Shown one piece after another: positions 16,326 through 24,122 of a stretch of DNA of 64,000 bases (position 1 is its first letter; each line of letters starts with the position of its first letter). The position numbers were made by a program, and so were the translations under genes. This DNA is from Paraburkholderia acidicola. GTDB lineage: Bacteria; Pseudomonadota; Gammaproteobacteria; Burkholderiales; Burkholderiaceae. Location: positions 1,116,001 through 1,180,000 of the forward strand of contig NZ_MTZV01000006.1 of assembly GCF_002362315.1 (NCBI RefSeq). The letters run 5' to 3'. The notes under the pieces were generated by a model. That model saw only the letters and a list, made by a program, of their open reading frames with translations, was not told where the DNA came from and ran no database searches.

Positions 16326-17687
16326 TCAGTGCGCATCGGCTGAAGCGGACGAAACTCCCGGTTCGCGTCCGGACTTCGTGAAATACACCATCGCTAGCGA
16401 AACCAGACCGGCGAAGATCAGATAGAACGCCGGCGTAAGACTGCTGCCCGATAGATGCGTGAGCCAGGTGATCGTCAGCGGTGCAAGGCCGCCGAACAGC
16501 GTCACCGCGATGTTGTACGACAGCGCAACGCCGGTCGAGCGGTTGCGCACCGGGAAAAGCGTTGCAAGCATGCCGGGATGCGCACCGGACATCGCCGCGA
16601 GAAACACGGTCGCGATCATCTGCGCGATGAACAGATGCAGCGGTGTGGGCTGCGTGATCACGAAATGAAACAGCGGGTACGCGCAGAGCACCCACGCGAT
16701 CACGACTGGATAGAAGCAGCGGTACGGTCCGTAACGATCGGCAAGCTTGCCCGACAACGGGAACAGAAAGAGATTCAGCGCGCCCGATACGAACGCACCG
16801 AGCAGCGCAGTCGACAGCGGCAGATGCAGTTGCCGCTCGACGTACAGCGACAGGTACGAATGCCAGACATAGTTGGTCGCCGCACCGACGATGATCACAC
16901 CCATCGCGCAGATCACGGCATCGCTGTTGGCGCGGAAGAATTCACGCACCGACTGGCGCTGCGGGGCATCGCCGGTGTGGCCACGCAACGCTTCGAACTC
17001 CGGCGATTCAGCCACGCGATGGCGGATGTAGAAACCCATCGGTCCCGCCAGCGAACCCATCAGAAACGGCAACCGCCAACCCCACGACACGAGCTGCGCG
17101 TGCGAGAGTTGGGTCGTCAGCAGCCAGCCCACACCGGAGGACAGCAACAGCGCAAACGCCTGCGCCGACATGTTGAAACTGCCGTAGAACATCTTCTTGC
17201 CGGGCGGCGCATATTCGACCAGCATCGCCGACGCGGTCGCAAACTGACCGCCCACCGATAAACCCTGCAACAACCGCGCAAGCACGATGAGCAACGGTGC
17301 AGCGATACCGATCGTCGCGTACGACGGCGTCAGGCCCATCAGCAGCGTGCTCGCTGCCATCGACACGATCAGCAGCGACAGCGCACGGCGACGCCCCACG
17401 CGATCCGCATAGAGGCCAAGCAGGATGCCACCGAGCGGACGCACCAGGAAGCCGACAGCGAACGTCGCGAGCGTCAATGCGATCGATACGAACGCGTTGT
17501 CACCCGGAAAGAACACCTGCGCGATGATCTTCGAGAAGTAGCCGTAGATCAGAAAATCGAACCACTCGAGCCCGTTGCCGAGCACCGAAGCGAAGATCGC
17601 GCGCCGGACCATCGCGCGGCTCAGCGTCGGCTGCGCAACGGTTTCATCTTGCTTACGGTCTTGCGGATGGATAGACAGGTCGTTCAT
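16326..17687 (-). CDS. MFS transporter, metabolite:H+ symporter (MHS) type
   Basis: 453 residues with about 12 hydrophobic segments and an MHS-type N-terminus (ASVLGNGLEWFDFLIYGYFS). The loop 2-3 signature is GLYADRVGRRRAL, and a conserved Pro-rich loop follows helix 6. MHS proteins take up organic acids, betaines or amino acids with protons. Start: the ATG at 17687 overlaps the TGA of the preceding hydrolase gene as ATGA, so the two are translationally coupled; a longer start at 17696 is possible. With a porin and a periplasmic hydrolase upstream and a cytoplasmic hydrolase downstream, it probably imports the product of, or a relative of, the ester handled by the cluster. The substrate cannot be read from sequence. 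Confidence 0.87.
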   Translation of the reverse strand: MNDLSIHPQDRKQDETVAQPTLSRAMVRRAIFASVLGNGLEWFDFLIYGYFSKIIAQVFFPGDNAFVSIALTLATFAVGFLVRPLGGILLGLYADRVGRRRALSLLIVSMAASTLLMGLTPSYATIGIAAPLLIVLARLLQGLSVGGQFATASAMLVEYAPPGKKMFYGSFNMSAQAFALLLSSGVGWLLTTQLSHAQLVSWGWRLPFLMGSLAGPMGFYIRHRVAESPEFEALRGHTGDAPQRQSVREFFRANSDAVICAMGVIIVGAATNYVWHSYLSLYVERQLHLPLSTALLGAFVSGALNLFLFPLSGKLADRYGPYRCFYPVVIAWVLCAYPLFHFVITQPTPLHLFIAQMIATVFLAAMSGAHPGMLATLFPVRNRSTGVALSYNIAVTLFGGLAPLTITWLTHLSGSSLTPAFYLIFAGLVSLAMVYFTKSGREPGVSSASADAH

Positions 17688-18757
17688 GGCGTGCATTGTC
17701 CCGTTCCGAACATCGCCGCGAGTGCGCACGGCGAAGTCAGCATCCGCGCGCCGTTGTGGCCGACACCGGGTACGACGTGGAAGTGCTGGTTCAGCCCGTC
17801 CCGATGACGGGCCTGCATATAGGCGAAGTATGCCGTGGCGCGTACGACGCGTTGCGAACCCTGTGCTTCGGCAGCGCAGCTTTTGTCGAGCGCGGGATGG
17901 GCCGGATCGTCGTCCTGGCCGCCGACCAGGTAATCGACGTGACGCTTCGCGTAGGCCGCTTCGAGCGCCTCGGGCGTGCGGTCGTTCACATACGAAGGCC
18001 GTTCCTGCATGCCGTATTTCCATGCATCGAACGACGGACAGGTAGCGGCATCGAAAGGCTCGAACGTGCCTTGTGCGGTCGGGCGCCGGGCATCGAAATA
18101 CGCATACGACGACGGGCTCGATACGACGTAGCGCACGTCGATGTCTTCGTCGGCCAGCGCCTGCAGATCGTGTGCGGCGACCGCGTAGCGTTGCACGACC
18201 TGTGCACCGCCCGAGTGTCCGGCGAACACGACGTACTTCAGGTTTGGAAACAGATGCCGGTCCGCGAGCCGCGCGACGATCGCATCGAGTACCGCGTACG
18301 AACTGAGGGGCACACTACCGTCGGCTGCCTCGCCACCCATCCATGCGTTGTCTTTCCAGCGCAGCAGATCGGCGGGCAGCGAGCGGACCTGCGTGTCGAC
18401 CGTCGCGAGAAACTGCGGCGCGATGAGCAGCGTGTTAGCGGCGTCGGTGCCCGAGCGCTCGCGGGCTTTCTCCGCGGTGTGGAAGTACACGTCCGCATTG
18501 CGCAGCTTGCCGTGAATCACAACTACGGCGCGCTCGATCTGCGGTTGCGGCACGTTCCAGTCCGCCGACAGGTACAGCGGGAACTGTGCGTGCCCTTGTG
18601 GCGTGTCGATCGCGAGGCGCGCGTCCGCGATGGTTCCAACCGGATGCAGGTTCGGCCGGTACTCGTGCTGTGCGAATGCGGGCGCGACTGCGATCGCCAT
18701 TGCGATGGACTGCGCCGCTGCGAAGCGACGCATCTTTCGCCATCCATTGCTACTCAT
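17684..18757 (-). CDS. Exported alpha/beta hydrolase, paralogue of the 15284 gene
   Basis: 357 residues from the ATG at 18757. The N-terminus is a Sec signal (basic MSSNGWRKMRR, then a hydrophobic stretch ending VAPAFA) so the enzyme should be periplasmic or secreted. Catalytic blocks match its paralogue: VVVIHGKLRNADVYF, Ser in FAGHSGGAQVVQRYAV, acid in GGQDDDPAHPALD and His in VPGVGHNGAR. Two or three Cys residues (ATCPSFDAW, KSCAAEAQG) are shared with the paralogue and could form a disulfide. It follows the porin by 29 bases and overlaps the transporter start by four. Likely an esterase or amidase for a compound entering through the porin; the exact chemistry is unknown. Confidence 0.82.
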   Translation of the reverse strand: MSSNGWRKMRRFAAAQSIAMAIAVAPAFAQHEYRPNLHPVGTIADARLAIDTPQGHAQFPLYLSADWNVPQPQIERAVVVIHGKLRNADVYFHTAEKARERSGTDAANTLLIAPQFLATVDTQVRSLPADLLRWKDNAWMGGEAADGSVPLSSYAVLDAIVARLADRHLFPNLKYVVFAGHSGGAQVVQRYAVAAHDLQALADEDIDVRYVVSSPSSYAYFDARRPTAQGTFEPFDAATCPSFDAWKYGMQERPSYVNDRTPEALEAAYAKRHVDYLVGGQDDDPAHPALDKSCAAEAQGSQRVVRATAYFAYMQARHRDGLNQHFHVVPGVGHNGARMLTSPCALAAMFGTGQCTP

Positions 18758-18786
18758 CCTGTCTGCTCCTGTCTGCCGCGTTGTGC

Positions 18787-19851
18787 TCAGAATCGATGGC
18801 GAATACCTAGCGTCACGCCGGTCTGGTTCGAGGCAAACGCGGTTTCGTCGGTCACACCGACCGGCGTATAGCTGCCGTTCGCATAGCGTGTCGCCGCCGC
18901 GTACGCAACTGTCGCGTACAGATCGGTGCGCTTGGACAGCAGGTAGTCCGCACTCAGCACACCCATCCACGAGTTCGATACGTTGTGCGTCTTGTTCGAC
19001 TGATAGTAGGTTGCAGCGGTCAGCCGAAACACCGGTGCAAACAGATAGCGCACACCGCCGAACCACAACGCAGCGGACACCGTCGCGCCCTTCGTCGGAT
19101 TCAGCAGATAGTGCTCGTAGCCGCCCATCACCGAGAGCGCGCCGTTCACGTCGTCGCGAAACGACGCGCTCCAGTTGCGCGTCTTCGACCACAAGCCAGT
19201 CGAATTGATCGCGCCGTTGCGGTAGTCGTAGGCCAGCGCCGCCGAGAACCCACCGATGTCGTATTCGAGGCCACCGCCGTACGCCGCGCTGCTCTGGAAC
19301 GACGTCGCATCGCCGCCGAAGCTGTAGTCCGCAATTGTCGTCAAACCACCGAAGTGCCCGACGTATTTGACCGAATTGTTCAACCGTGCCTTGTACGTGA
19401 GATCGTCCGACGAACCGGTGGTCGGAAACCACGTGTACTGCGGCGCATAGCCCATCGGGTCGTAACGCTCGAGTACGTCGTACATCGCGGTGTACTGCAG
19501 ACCCGCCGACAGCGACCCAAACGCATTCGACAAGCCCACTGCCGCGGTCCGGTTGAACAGCGTGCCGGCTGTCGCATTGGTGCCGTCGTTGCTGTTGATC
19601 CCCGCTTCGAGCACGAAGAACGCATGGTTGCCGCCGCCCAGGTCCTCGACGCCGCGAAACCCGAAGCGCGAATTGCTGAGGCCGCCCGAGTTCTCGCGGA
19701 CCAGGCTGCCGCCATTCGCGCCCGCATGGTTGAGAAACTCGATGTTGGTGTCGATCACCCCGTACAGCGTGACCGACGACTGCGCGTGAGCCGGTATGCA
19801 GGCCACCCCGGTAACCGCCGCGACACTCGCGGCAAGGCAGTGCTTCTTCAT
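18787..19851 (-). CDS. Outer-membrane porin (Gram-negative porin family), first gene of the hydrolase cluster
   Basis: 354 residues. A signal peptide (MKKHCLAASVAAVTGVACIPAHA) is followed at once by QSSVTLYGVIDTNIEF, the hallmark start of betaproteobacterial 16-stranded porins. Strand motifs GLSNSRFGFRGVEDLGGGNHAFFVLEAG and the C-terminal ...GVTLGIRHRF with terminal Phe are intact. It is the promoter-proximal gene of a minus-strand unit and is divergent from a LysR regulator, with a palindrome between. In this position it is likely a dedicated entry channel for the substrate of the downstream hydrolases and transporter rather than a general porin; that is inference from context. Confidence 0.9.
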   Translation of the reverse strand: MKKHCLAASVAAVTGVACIPAHAQSSVTLYGVIDTNIEFLNHAGANGGSLVRENSGGLSNSRFGFRGVEDLGGGNHAFFVLEAGINSNDGTNATAGTLFNRTAAVGLSNAFGSLSAGLQYTAMYDVLERYDPMGYAPQYTWFPTTGSSDDLTYKARLNNSVKYVGHFGGLTTIADYSFGGDATSFQSSAAYGGGLEYDIGGFSAALAYDYRNGAINSTGLWSKTRNWSASFRDDVNGALSVMGGYEHYLLNPTKGATVSAALWFGGVRYLFAPVFRLTAATYYQSNKTHNVSNSWMGVLSADYLLSKRTDLYATVAYAAATRYANGSYTPVGVTDETAFASNQTGVTLGIRHRF

Positions 19852-19954
19852 TGTGCTGTCTCCTGTCGATTGTTTTTGTGCGCATCGGCTGGTACAGCGA
19901 TGCGTTGGGCACGATCGTAGGAGGGGCCGTGGTAAATGTAAAATACATAATCAA

Positions 19955-19983
19955 TGCCATATCTATACATATAAAATATGGCA
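19955..19983. promoter_or_regulatory. LysR-type dyad in the divergent promoter region
   Basis: TGCCATAT at 19955-19962 and ATATGGCA at 19976-19983 are perfect inverted repeats separated by 13 bases, within AT-rich DNA between the porin and LysR genes. The inner ATAT ends give the T-N-A spacing style typical of LysR recognition sites. The right half ends 28 bases before the LysR ATG, well placed for autoregulation and for control of the porin operon. Confidence 0.65.
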
Positions 19984-20011
19984 AGCAATCGGTCACTGAG
20001 GAGCCGCCAAC

Positions 20012-20947
20012 ATGGAACTGCGTCACCTGCGTTACTTTCTGGCCGTCGCCGAAGAAGGCCAGTTCACCCGCGCCGCCGAACGCCTCGCGATGCAGCAGCC
20101 GCCGCTGTCGCAGCAGGTCCGCCTGCTCGAAGAGGAACTGGGTTTCGATCTGTTCATGCGCCTGCCGCGCGGCGTCGTGCTGACACCGGCGGGCGAGGCG
20201 TTTGCGCAGGACGCGCAGCGTCTCATCGAAGGTCTGCAACAGGCCGCCGAACGCGCGAAGCGCATCGCGCGCGGCGAGATCGGCACGGTGGCAATCGGCC
20301 TGACCAGTTCGGCGGGTTTTCATCCGCTCACAACCGAAGCGATCCGCGAATTCCGGCGTCTGCATCCCGATGTCGCCGTCGACCTCACCGATCTCAATGC
20401 CGCCGAAGTCAACGAGCGGCTTATCACCGGTCTCGTCCACGTCGCGTTTCTGCGCAAACCGGTCGAACGGCCTGCCGGACTATCGTTCGCGATGCTCGAC
20501 GAAGAACCGATGGTCGTCGTGCTGCCGGACGGTCATCCGCTGCTCAAGCGTCGGCGCGCCACGCCGCCCGAGGTCGCACTCGACACGCTCGCCAACGAGG
20601 ATTTCATTCTGGTTCGCCGCCCCGGTGCACCAGGCATGTACGCCGACATCCTCACGGCATGCCGGCAAGCGGGCTTCTCGCCGAATATCGCCCGCGAGGT
20701 GCCGCGCATGTTGCTGGGCATCCGGCTCGTGGCCGCGGGACTCGGCGTGACGCTGGTGCCCGCGTCGATGCAGCGCTACAGCCAGGTCGGTGTCGTGTAT
20801 TGCCGGTTGAAGAAACCCCCTGCGCTGACTGCCCCGCTGCACTTCGGTTATCCCGACGCACTTCAGAACGGCACGGCCAGCAATGGTGCGGCGAGCCGCT
20901 TTGTCGACTTCGTGCTGGAGCATTACCGGACACGCGGCGCACGCTGA
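20012..20947 (+). CDS. LysR-family transcriptional regulator
   Basis: 311 residues with the standard N-terminal winged helix (MELRHLRYFLAVAEEGQFTRAAERLAMQQPPLSQQV, opening at residue 1) and a C-terminal periplasmic-binding-like effector domain. IGLTSSAGFHPL and VAFLRKPVERP are the usual effector-site strands of the CatR/BenM-like branch. It is divergent from the porin-hydrolase-transporter-hydrolase cluster with a clear dyad in the 160-base gap, so it most likely activates that cluster when its substrate is present. The effector is unknown. Confidence 0.9.
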   Translation: MELRHLRYFLAVAEEGQFTRAAERLAMQQPPLSQQVRLLEEELGFDLFMRLPRGVVLTPAGEAFAQDAQRLIEGLQQAAERAKRIARGEIGTVAIGLTSSAGFHPLTTEAIREFRRLHPDVAVDLTDLNAAEVNERLITGLVHVAFLRKPVERPAGLSFAMLDEEPMVVVLPDGHPLLKRRRATPPEVALDTLANEDFILVRRPGAPGMYADILTACRQAGFSPNIAREVPRMLLGIRLVAAGLGVTLVPASMQRYSQVGVVYCRLKKPPALTAPLHFGYPDALQNGTASNGAASRFVDFVLEHYRTRGAR

Positions 20948-21036
20948 ATGCAGCGACGATTCCAGGCGCGCGCTGTCACATCGTGCGTTTTCCGCTACAT
21001 TGAATGCCGATACGACTACCCGTTCACGGAGCAACG

Positions 21037-21360
21037 ATGGCAGCAGATCAACCCTACTCGCAGACCGCCCCCACACGCGCCGAAGTCGATGCCTTTACCG
21101 GCGTGGTGGTGCTCGATTTCGGCACCGACTGGTGCGGCTATTGCCAGGGCGCGCGACCGCTGATCGAAGAAGGTCTGGCGCGCCATCCGGTCGCGCGACA
21201 TCTGAAGATCGAAGACGGTCCCGGCCGGCCGCTCGGCCGCTCGTTCAAGGTCAAGCTATGGCCGACGCTGATCTTTCTGCGCGACGGCCGCGAAGTTGCG
21301 CGCGTCGTGCGCCCGACCGACAGCACATCGATCGAGGATGCCTTCGCCGCGCTGGAGTGA
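21037..21360 (+). CDS. Thioredoxin-like protein
   Basis: 107 residues from the ATG at 21037, which has CGGAG eight bases upstream; an earlier ATG at 21004 lacks one. It has the thioredoxin fold: VVVLDFGTDWCGYCQGA gives the redox motif WCGYC, and KVKLWPTLIFLRDGRE gives the cis-Pro loop. The CGYC centre differs from CGPC of classical thioredoxin and suggests a different redox potential or a reductase/isomerase-like role. No signal peptide is seen, so it is cytoplasmic. It follows the LysR gene by 89 bases on the same strand; a functional link is not evident. Confidence 0.82.
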   Translation: MAADQPYSQTAPTRAEVDAFTGVVVLDFGTDWCGYCQGARPLIEEGLARHPVARHLKIEDGPGRPLGRSFKVKLWPTLIFLRDGREVARVVRPTDSTSIEDAFAALE

Positions 21361-21390
21361 TGCCCAGCGAGCGTTGCAGCCGACCGCGTG

Positions 21391-21648
21391 TTATTGGTTA
21401 AGAGGCCGCTTCGATCCCCCATCCGCCGGCTTGTGGAACATCGTCTTGCAGCCCGGGCTCAGCTCGTCGTAATGCGTCTTCATGCACGCGGTGATTTTCT
21501 GTTTGTTCGGTATGTCCGACGCGCAGAAATGTAGTGCATCGGCCTTGCAGGCTTTGGTCTGCTCGTCGCGCGACGCGGCATACGCAGCATGTGCGGCCGT
21601 CGCCATGACGAGCACGGCGAGCAATGAAGGAATCAGCTTGTAACGCAT
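21391..21648 (-). CDS. Small periplasmic protein with Cys-rich repeat
   Basis: 85 residues from the ATG at 21648. A signal peptide (MRYKLIPSLLAVLVMATAAHAAYA) is followed by a single short domain with four Cys: TKACKADALHFCASDI, then ITACMKTHYDELSPGCKTMF. The C-x7-C and C-x11-C spacing and the LSPGCK ending match the cysteine-rich repeat seen in Golgi glycoprotein 1 and in many small proteobacterial periplasmic proteins. These proteins have no known function. The open frame extends upstream to 21786, but only the inner ATG gives an export signal at the N-terminus. It converges with the thioredoxin-like gene (30 bases apart). Confidence 0.7.
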   Translation of the reverse strand: MRYKLIPSLLAVLVMATAAHAAYAASRDEQTKACKADALHFCASDIPNKQKITACMKTHYDELSPGCKTMFHKPADGGSKRPLNQ

Positions 21649-21993
21649 GATCGGCACCGGAAGTGATGGATGCCACTGCTTCAGCAATTTCCGATCCCGA
21701 GGCAACGAACGCCGCACGTCGTCCGCTGGCGCGGCGCCCGTTTTCCGCACCTTTCCCACATGTTCGTAACGCCTGTCGGGGTCCACTGCAGACCCAACAA
21801 ACCTGACCTATAGTGTGTGCCGGGTTCAAACGCCGGCGCAGCTCGATGCGCCCACATAGTGAGCATTCGCCCTGCGAAGCGACTCACGGCGCGCATGGCA
21901 TCGGCATTCGATCCCCAACGTAGCCTCTCGATAGACAAACAACCTTGAGCCGGTGCGGACGCGGTCGGTCCGCTACATCACACGGAGAAAAAG
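21649..21993. other. Intergenic region upstream of the second porin
   Basis: 345 bases between the divergently oriented small periplasmic protein gene and the porin gene. I see no gene or clear repeat. Promoters for both neighbours should be here, and CACGGAG (21981-21987) just before the porin ATG is its ribosome-binding site. Confidence 0.5.
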
Positions 21994-23106
21994 ATGAGAA
22001 AGAGGAAGACAGCGCTGATGGCTGCATTGCTGGCCACAGCGGCGGGTGCCCAGGCGCAGAGCAGCGTCACCTTGTATGGGCGCGTGGATGCAGGTGTGGA
22101 ATACATGTCAGGCGCACCGACCGGTGCGGGTCCGAACAGCCGCGCGACCGGCAGCGCCAGCCGCTTCCGCGCCGAAAGCGGCGACTGGGGCACGAGCCTG
22201 TGGGGCATGAAAGGCACCGAAGATCTGGGCGGCGGTTATGCAGCGGTATTCCATCTGGAAGGCGCGTTCAACACGATGAACGGCCAGGGCAGCAGCGACG
22301 GTCTGTTCGATCGCTATGCGACGGTCGGTATCGCGAGTAGTCAGTTCGGTACGTTGCTGCTCGGACGTGAACTGTTCATCTCGAACGGTGTGTGGGACTT
22401 CGATCCGTTCGGGCAATCGAACTGGTCGTCGGCGTCGCTGGTACGCGGACGCAACTGGCTGCACTCGAGCAACAACATTTCGTACCAGTCGCCGACTATC
22501 GATGGGTTCGACGCGTTCGGACAGTACGCGTTGTCGAATTCGACAAGCTGGAACGGCAATGGCACGACGCCGCAGGGACGCTGGGCCGGGTTGCAGCTTA
22601 CTTATACGTCACCGCTCTTCCAGGTACGCGGTATCTACGACGAAATCCGCAATTCGCAGAACGGTCAGCTAACCGATCCGTTCACCGCATCGCGCGAATA
22701 CACGGCGGCCGTTAACGTGTTCCTTGGCAAGTTCAAGATCCAGGGTGCGTACCAGGCGATCCGCACGTCGGGCGGCGACGCAACGGCAGGCGTCGCGCCG
22801 ACCACGCTCGATCACGAATGGGGTGGCGTGACGTGGCAGGCAACACCAGCTGCGTCACTGATCGCCGCCGTGTATCACGTCAACGCGAACAAGAATGCGG
22901 GCAACGCGACGATCTATACGATCGGCGGCACCTACAACCTGTCCAAGCGGACGCTGCTCGACATGCAGATCGCGACGGTGCAGAACAGCAAGTCGGCGAA
23001 CTTCGGCCTGAATGCGAATGCCGCCGGCGATACGGTGTCGACCGATAACCCGATCGTCGGTCATAGCCAGTCGGGTGTGTATGCTGGTATTCAGCATCTG
23101 TTCTGA
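21994..23106 (+). CDS. Outer-membrane porin (Gram-negative porin family)
   Basis: 370 residues, with a signal peptide (ALMAALLATAAGAQA) and mature start QSSVTLYGRVDAGVEY. Typical porin segments follow: SRFRAESGDWGTSLWGMKG, EDLGGGYAAVFHLEGAFN, RYATVGIASSQFGTLLLGRE, ISYQSPTIDGFDAFGQY, ending in GVYAGIQHLF with terminal Phe. The gene stands alone, so it may be a general porin or one for an unknown solute. It is distinct from the porin at 18787 and not a recent copy. Confidence 0.9.
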   Translation: MRKRKTALMAALLATAAGAQAQSSVTLYGRVDAGVEYMSGAPTGAGPNSRATGSASRFRAESGDWGTSLWGMKGTEDLGGGYAAVFHLEGAFNTMNGQGSSDGLFDRYATVGIASSQFGTLLLGRELFISNGVWDFDPFGQSNWSSASLVRGRNWLHSSNNISYQSPTIDGFDAFGQYALSNSTSWNGNGTTPQGRWAGLQLTYTSPLFQVRGIYDEIRNSQNGQLTDPFTASREYTAAVNVFLGKFKIQGAYQAIRTSGGDATAGVAPTTLDHEWGGVTWQATPAASLIAAVYHVNANKNAGNATIYTIGGTYNLSKRTLLDMQIATVQNSKSANFGLNANAAGDTVSTDNPIVGHSQSGVYAGIQHLF

Positions 23107-23176
23107 TTGGGTCTGATAGAGGTATCAGTGCGGCCGCTGCGGGTTTTGCGTGGCGGCCGCACCGTTTTTCGAGCTG

Positions 23177-23908
23177 CTATTTTTTCGCCATCGACAGAAA
23201 GCCCTCAGTGAGAAAGCGGATCAGCCGCTCGCACTGCTTCGGGTCGCCCCATGTCGCACCGTGCTTCGACAGCCGTTCGACGCGCCGGTCGGCCACCAGC
23301 ATCAACAACGCGCCCAGCGCGAACTCATAGCCCCACACCACGGTGTCCCGCTTCGTGCCCGGCAATGCCTTACACATCACATCGATGAAGAGCGTCGCGA
23401 GCGGATCGTAATACTCCTGCTGGATCGCGCTCGCCTCCTCGCCGGGCTCCCACATGGTTCGCGCCACCAGCACGGAAAAAGACTCGCCATCCTCATCGGT
23501 GCGCAACGCGACCACCGGTTCCGCCCACGCGCGCACGATGTCCTCCACCGCCTGCGGATTGTCGCGCGATGTGTCCACCTCCCGCATGCGCGCCATCCGC
23601 TCAGTGATATAGGCCTTGCGATGCTCGAACATCGTTTTGAGCAGTTCGTTTTTCTTGCCGAAGTAATAGCCGACGAGCGCAAATGGCACACCAGCGTGCG
23701 CGGCGATGTCCCGCACCGACACGGCGTGATAGCCGTGCTGCGCGATCAGGATTTCCGCGCTGCGCAGAATCTCGGCACGCCGGTCCGGGCGTGACGCCTC
23801 TTCCGCAGGGATGACGGACCGATGAGGCCGGGTGCCCGCAGACGGTTTGCGGGCCGACGGCTTACGCCGCGTCGCGGTGTCGGGTTGGAGTCGAGGTCTA
23901 TTTGCCAT
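23177..23908 (-). CDS. TetR-family regulator
   Basis: 243 residues from the ATG at 23908 (an earlier ATG at 23980 would put the start inside the operator half-sites). A basic Arg/Lys/Pro-rich tail of about 40 residues precedes the DNA-binding domain (RRAEILRSAEILIAQHGYHAVSVRDIAAHAG, VPFALVGYYFGKKNEL). The C-terminal helical domain has a SFSVLVARTMWEPGEEA segment as in TetR proteins that sense aromatic or acyl-CoA ligands. It is divergent from an MFS - fumarylacetoacetase - cyclase unit with half-sites in between, so it probably represses that unit. Confidence 0.82.
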   Translation of the reverse strand: MANRPRLQPDTATRRKPSARKPSAGTRPHRSVIPAEEASRPDRRAEILRSAEILIAQHGYHAVSVRDIAAHAGVPFALVGYYFGKKNELLKTMFEHRKAYITERMARMREVDTSRDNPQAVEDIVRAWAEPVVALRTDEDGESFSVLVARTMWEPGEEASAIQQEYYDPLATLFIDVMCKALPGTKRDTVVWGYEFALGALLMLVADRRVERLSKHGATWGDPKQCERLIRFLTEGFLSMAKK

Positions 23909-23950
23909 GAATCGATCGGGGTTCAGTGACGCGCATGTGGATTCACACAC

Positions 23951-23980
23951 GTACAAATAAAATATTGTACACTCGTGCAA
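23951..23980. promoter_or_regulatory. Cluster of TetR-type half-sites
   Basis: Three related half-sites lie in a row: GTACAA (23951-23956), TTGTAC (23965-23970) and GTGCAA (23975-23980). The first two form a perfect inverted repeat spaced by eight bases, and the last two an imperfect one (five of six) spaced by four. They sit between the divergent TetR and MFS genes, in AT-rich DNA likely to contain the promoter. Confidence 0.5.
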
Positions 23981-24029
23981 ACTTCACTCATACAAGCAAT
24001 ATCGGGTGTTCGGAATCAGGAGACATTGT

Positions 24030-24122
24030 ATGGCCATCTGCTGGAACGCCAACGTGCTGCTGCGTGATAAGCAACGTCCATCCCGGCGTGACCTCGCTCG
24101 CGGAGACCGAGCATGCGCATGA
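24030..24122 (+). CDS. Possible 30-residue leader peptide overlapping the transporter start
   Basis: An ATG at 24030 has AGGAGA six bases upstream, a better ribosome site than most genes here. The frame encodes 30 residues (MAICWNANVLLRD..., Arg rich at the end) and stops at a TGA at 24120-24122, so it overlaps the first ten bases of the MFS transporter. It could couple translation to the transporter or be a chance frame. No family is recognised. Confidence 0.3.
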   Translation: MAICWNANVLLRDKQRPSRRDLARGDRACA

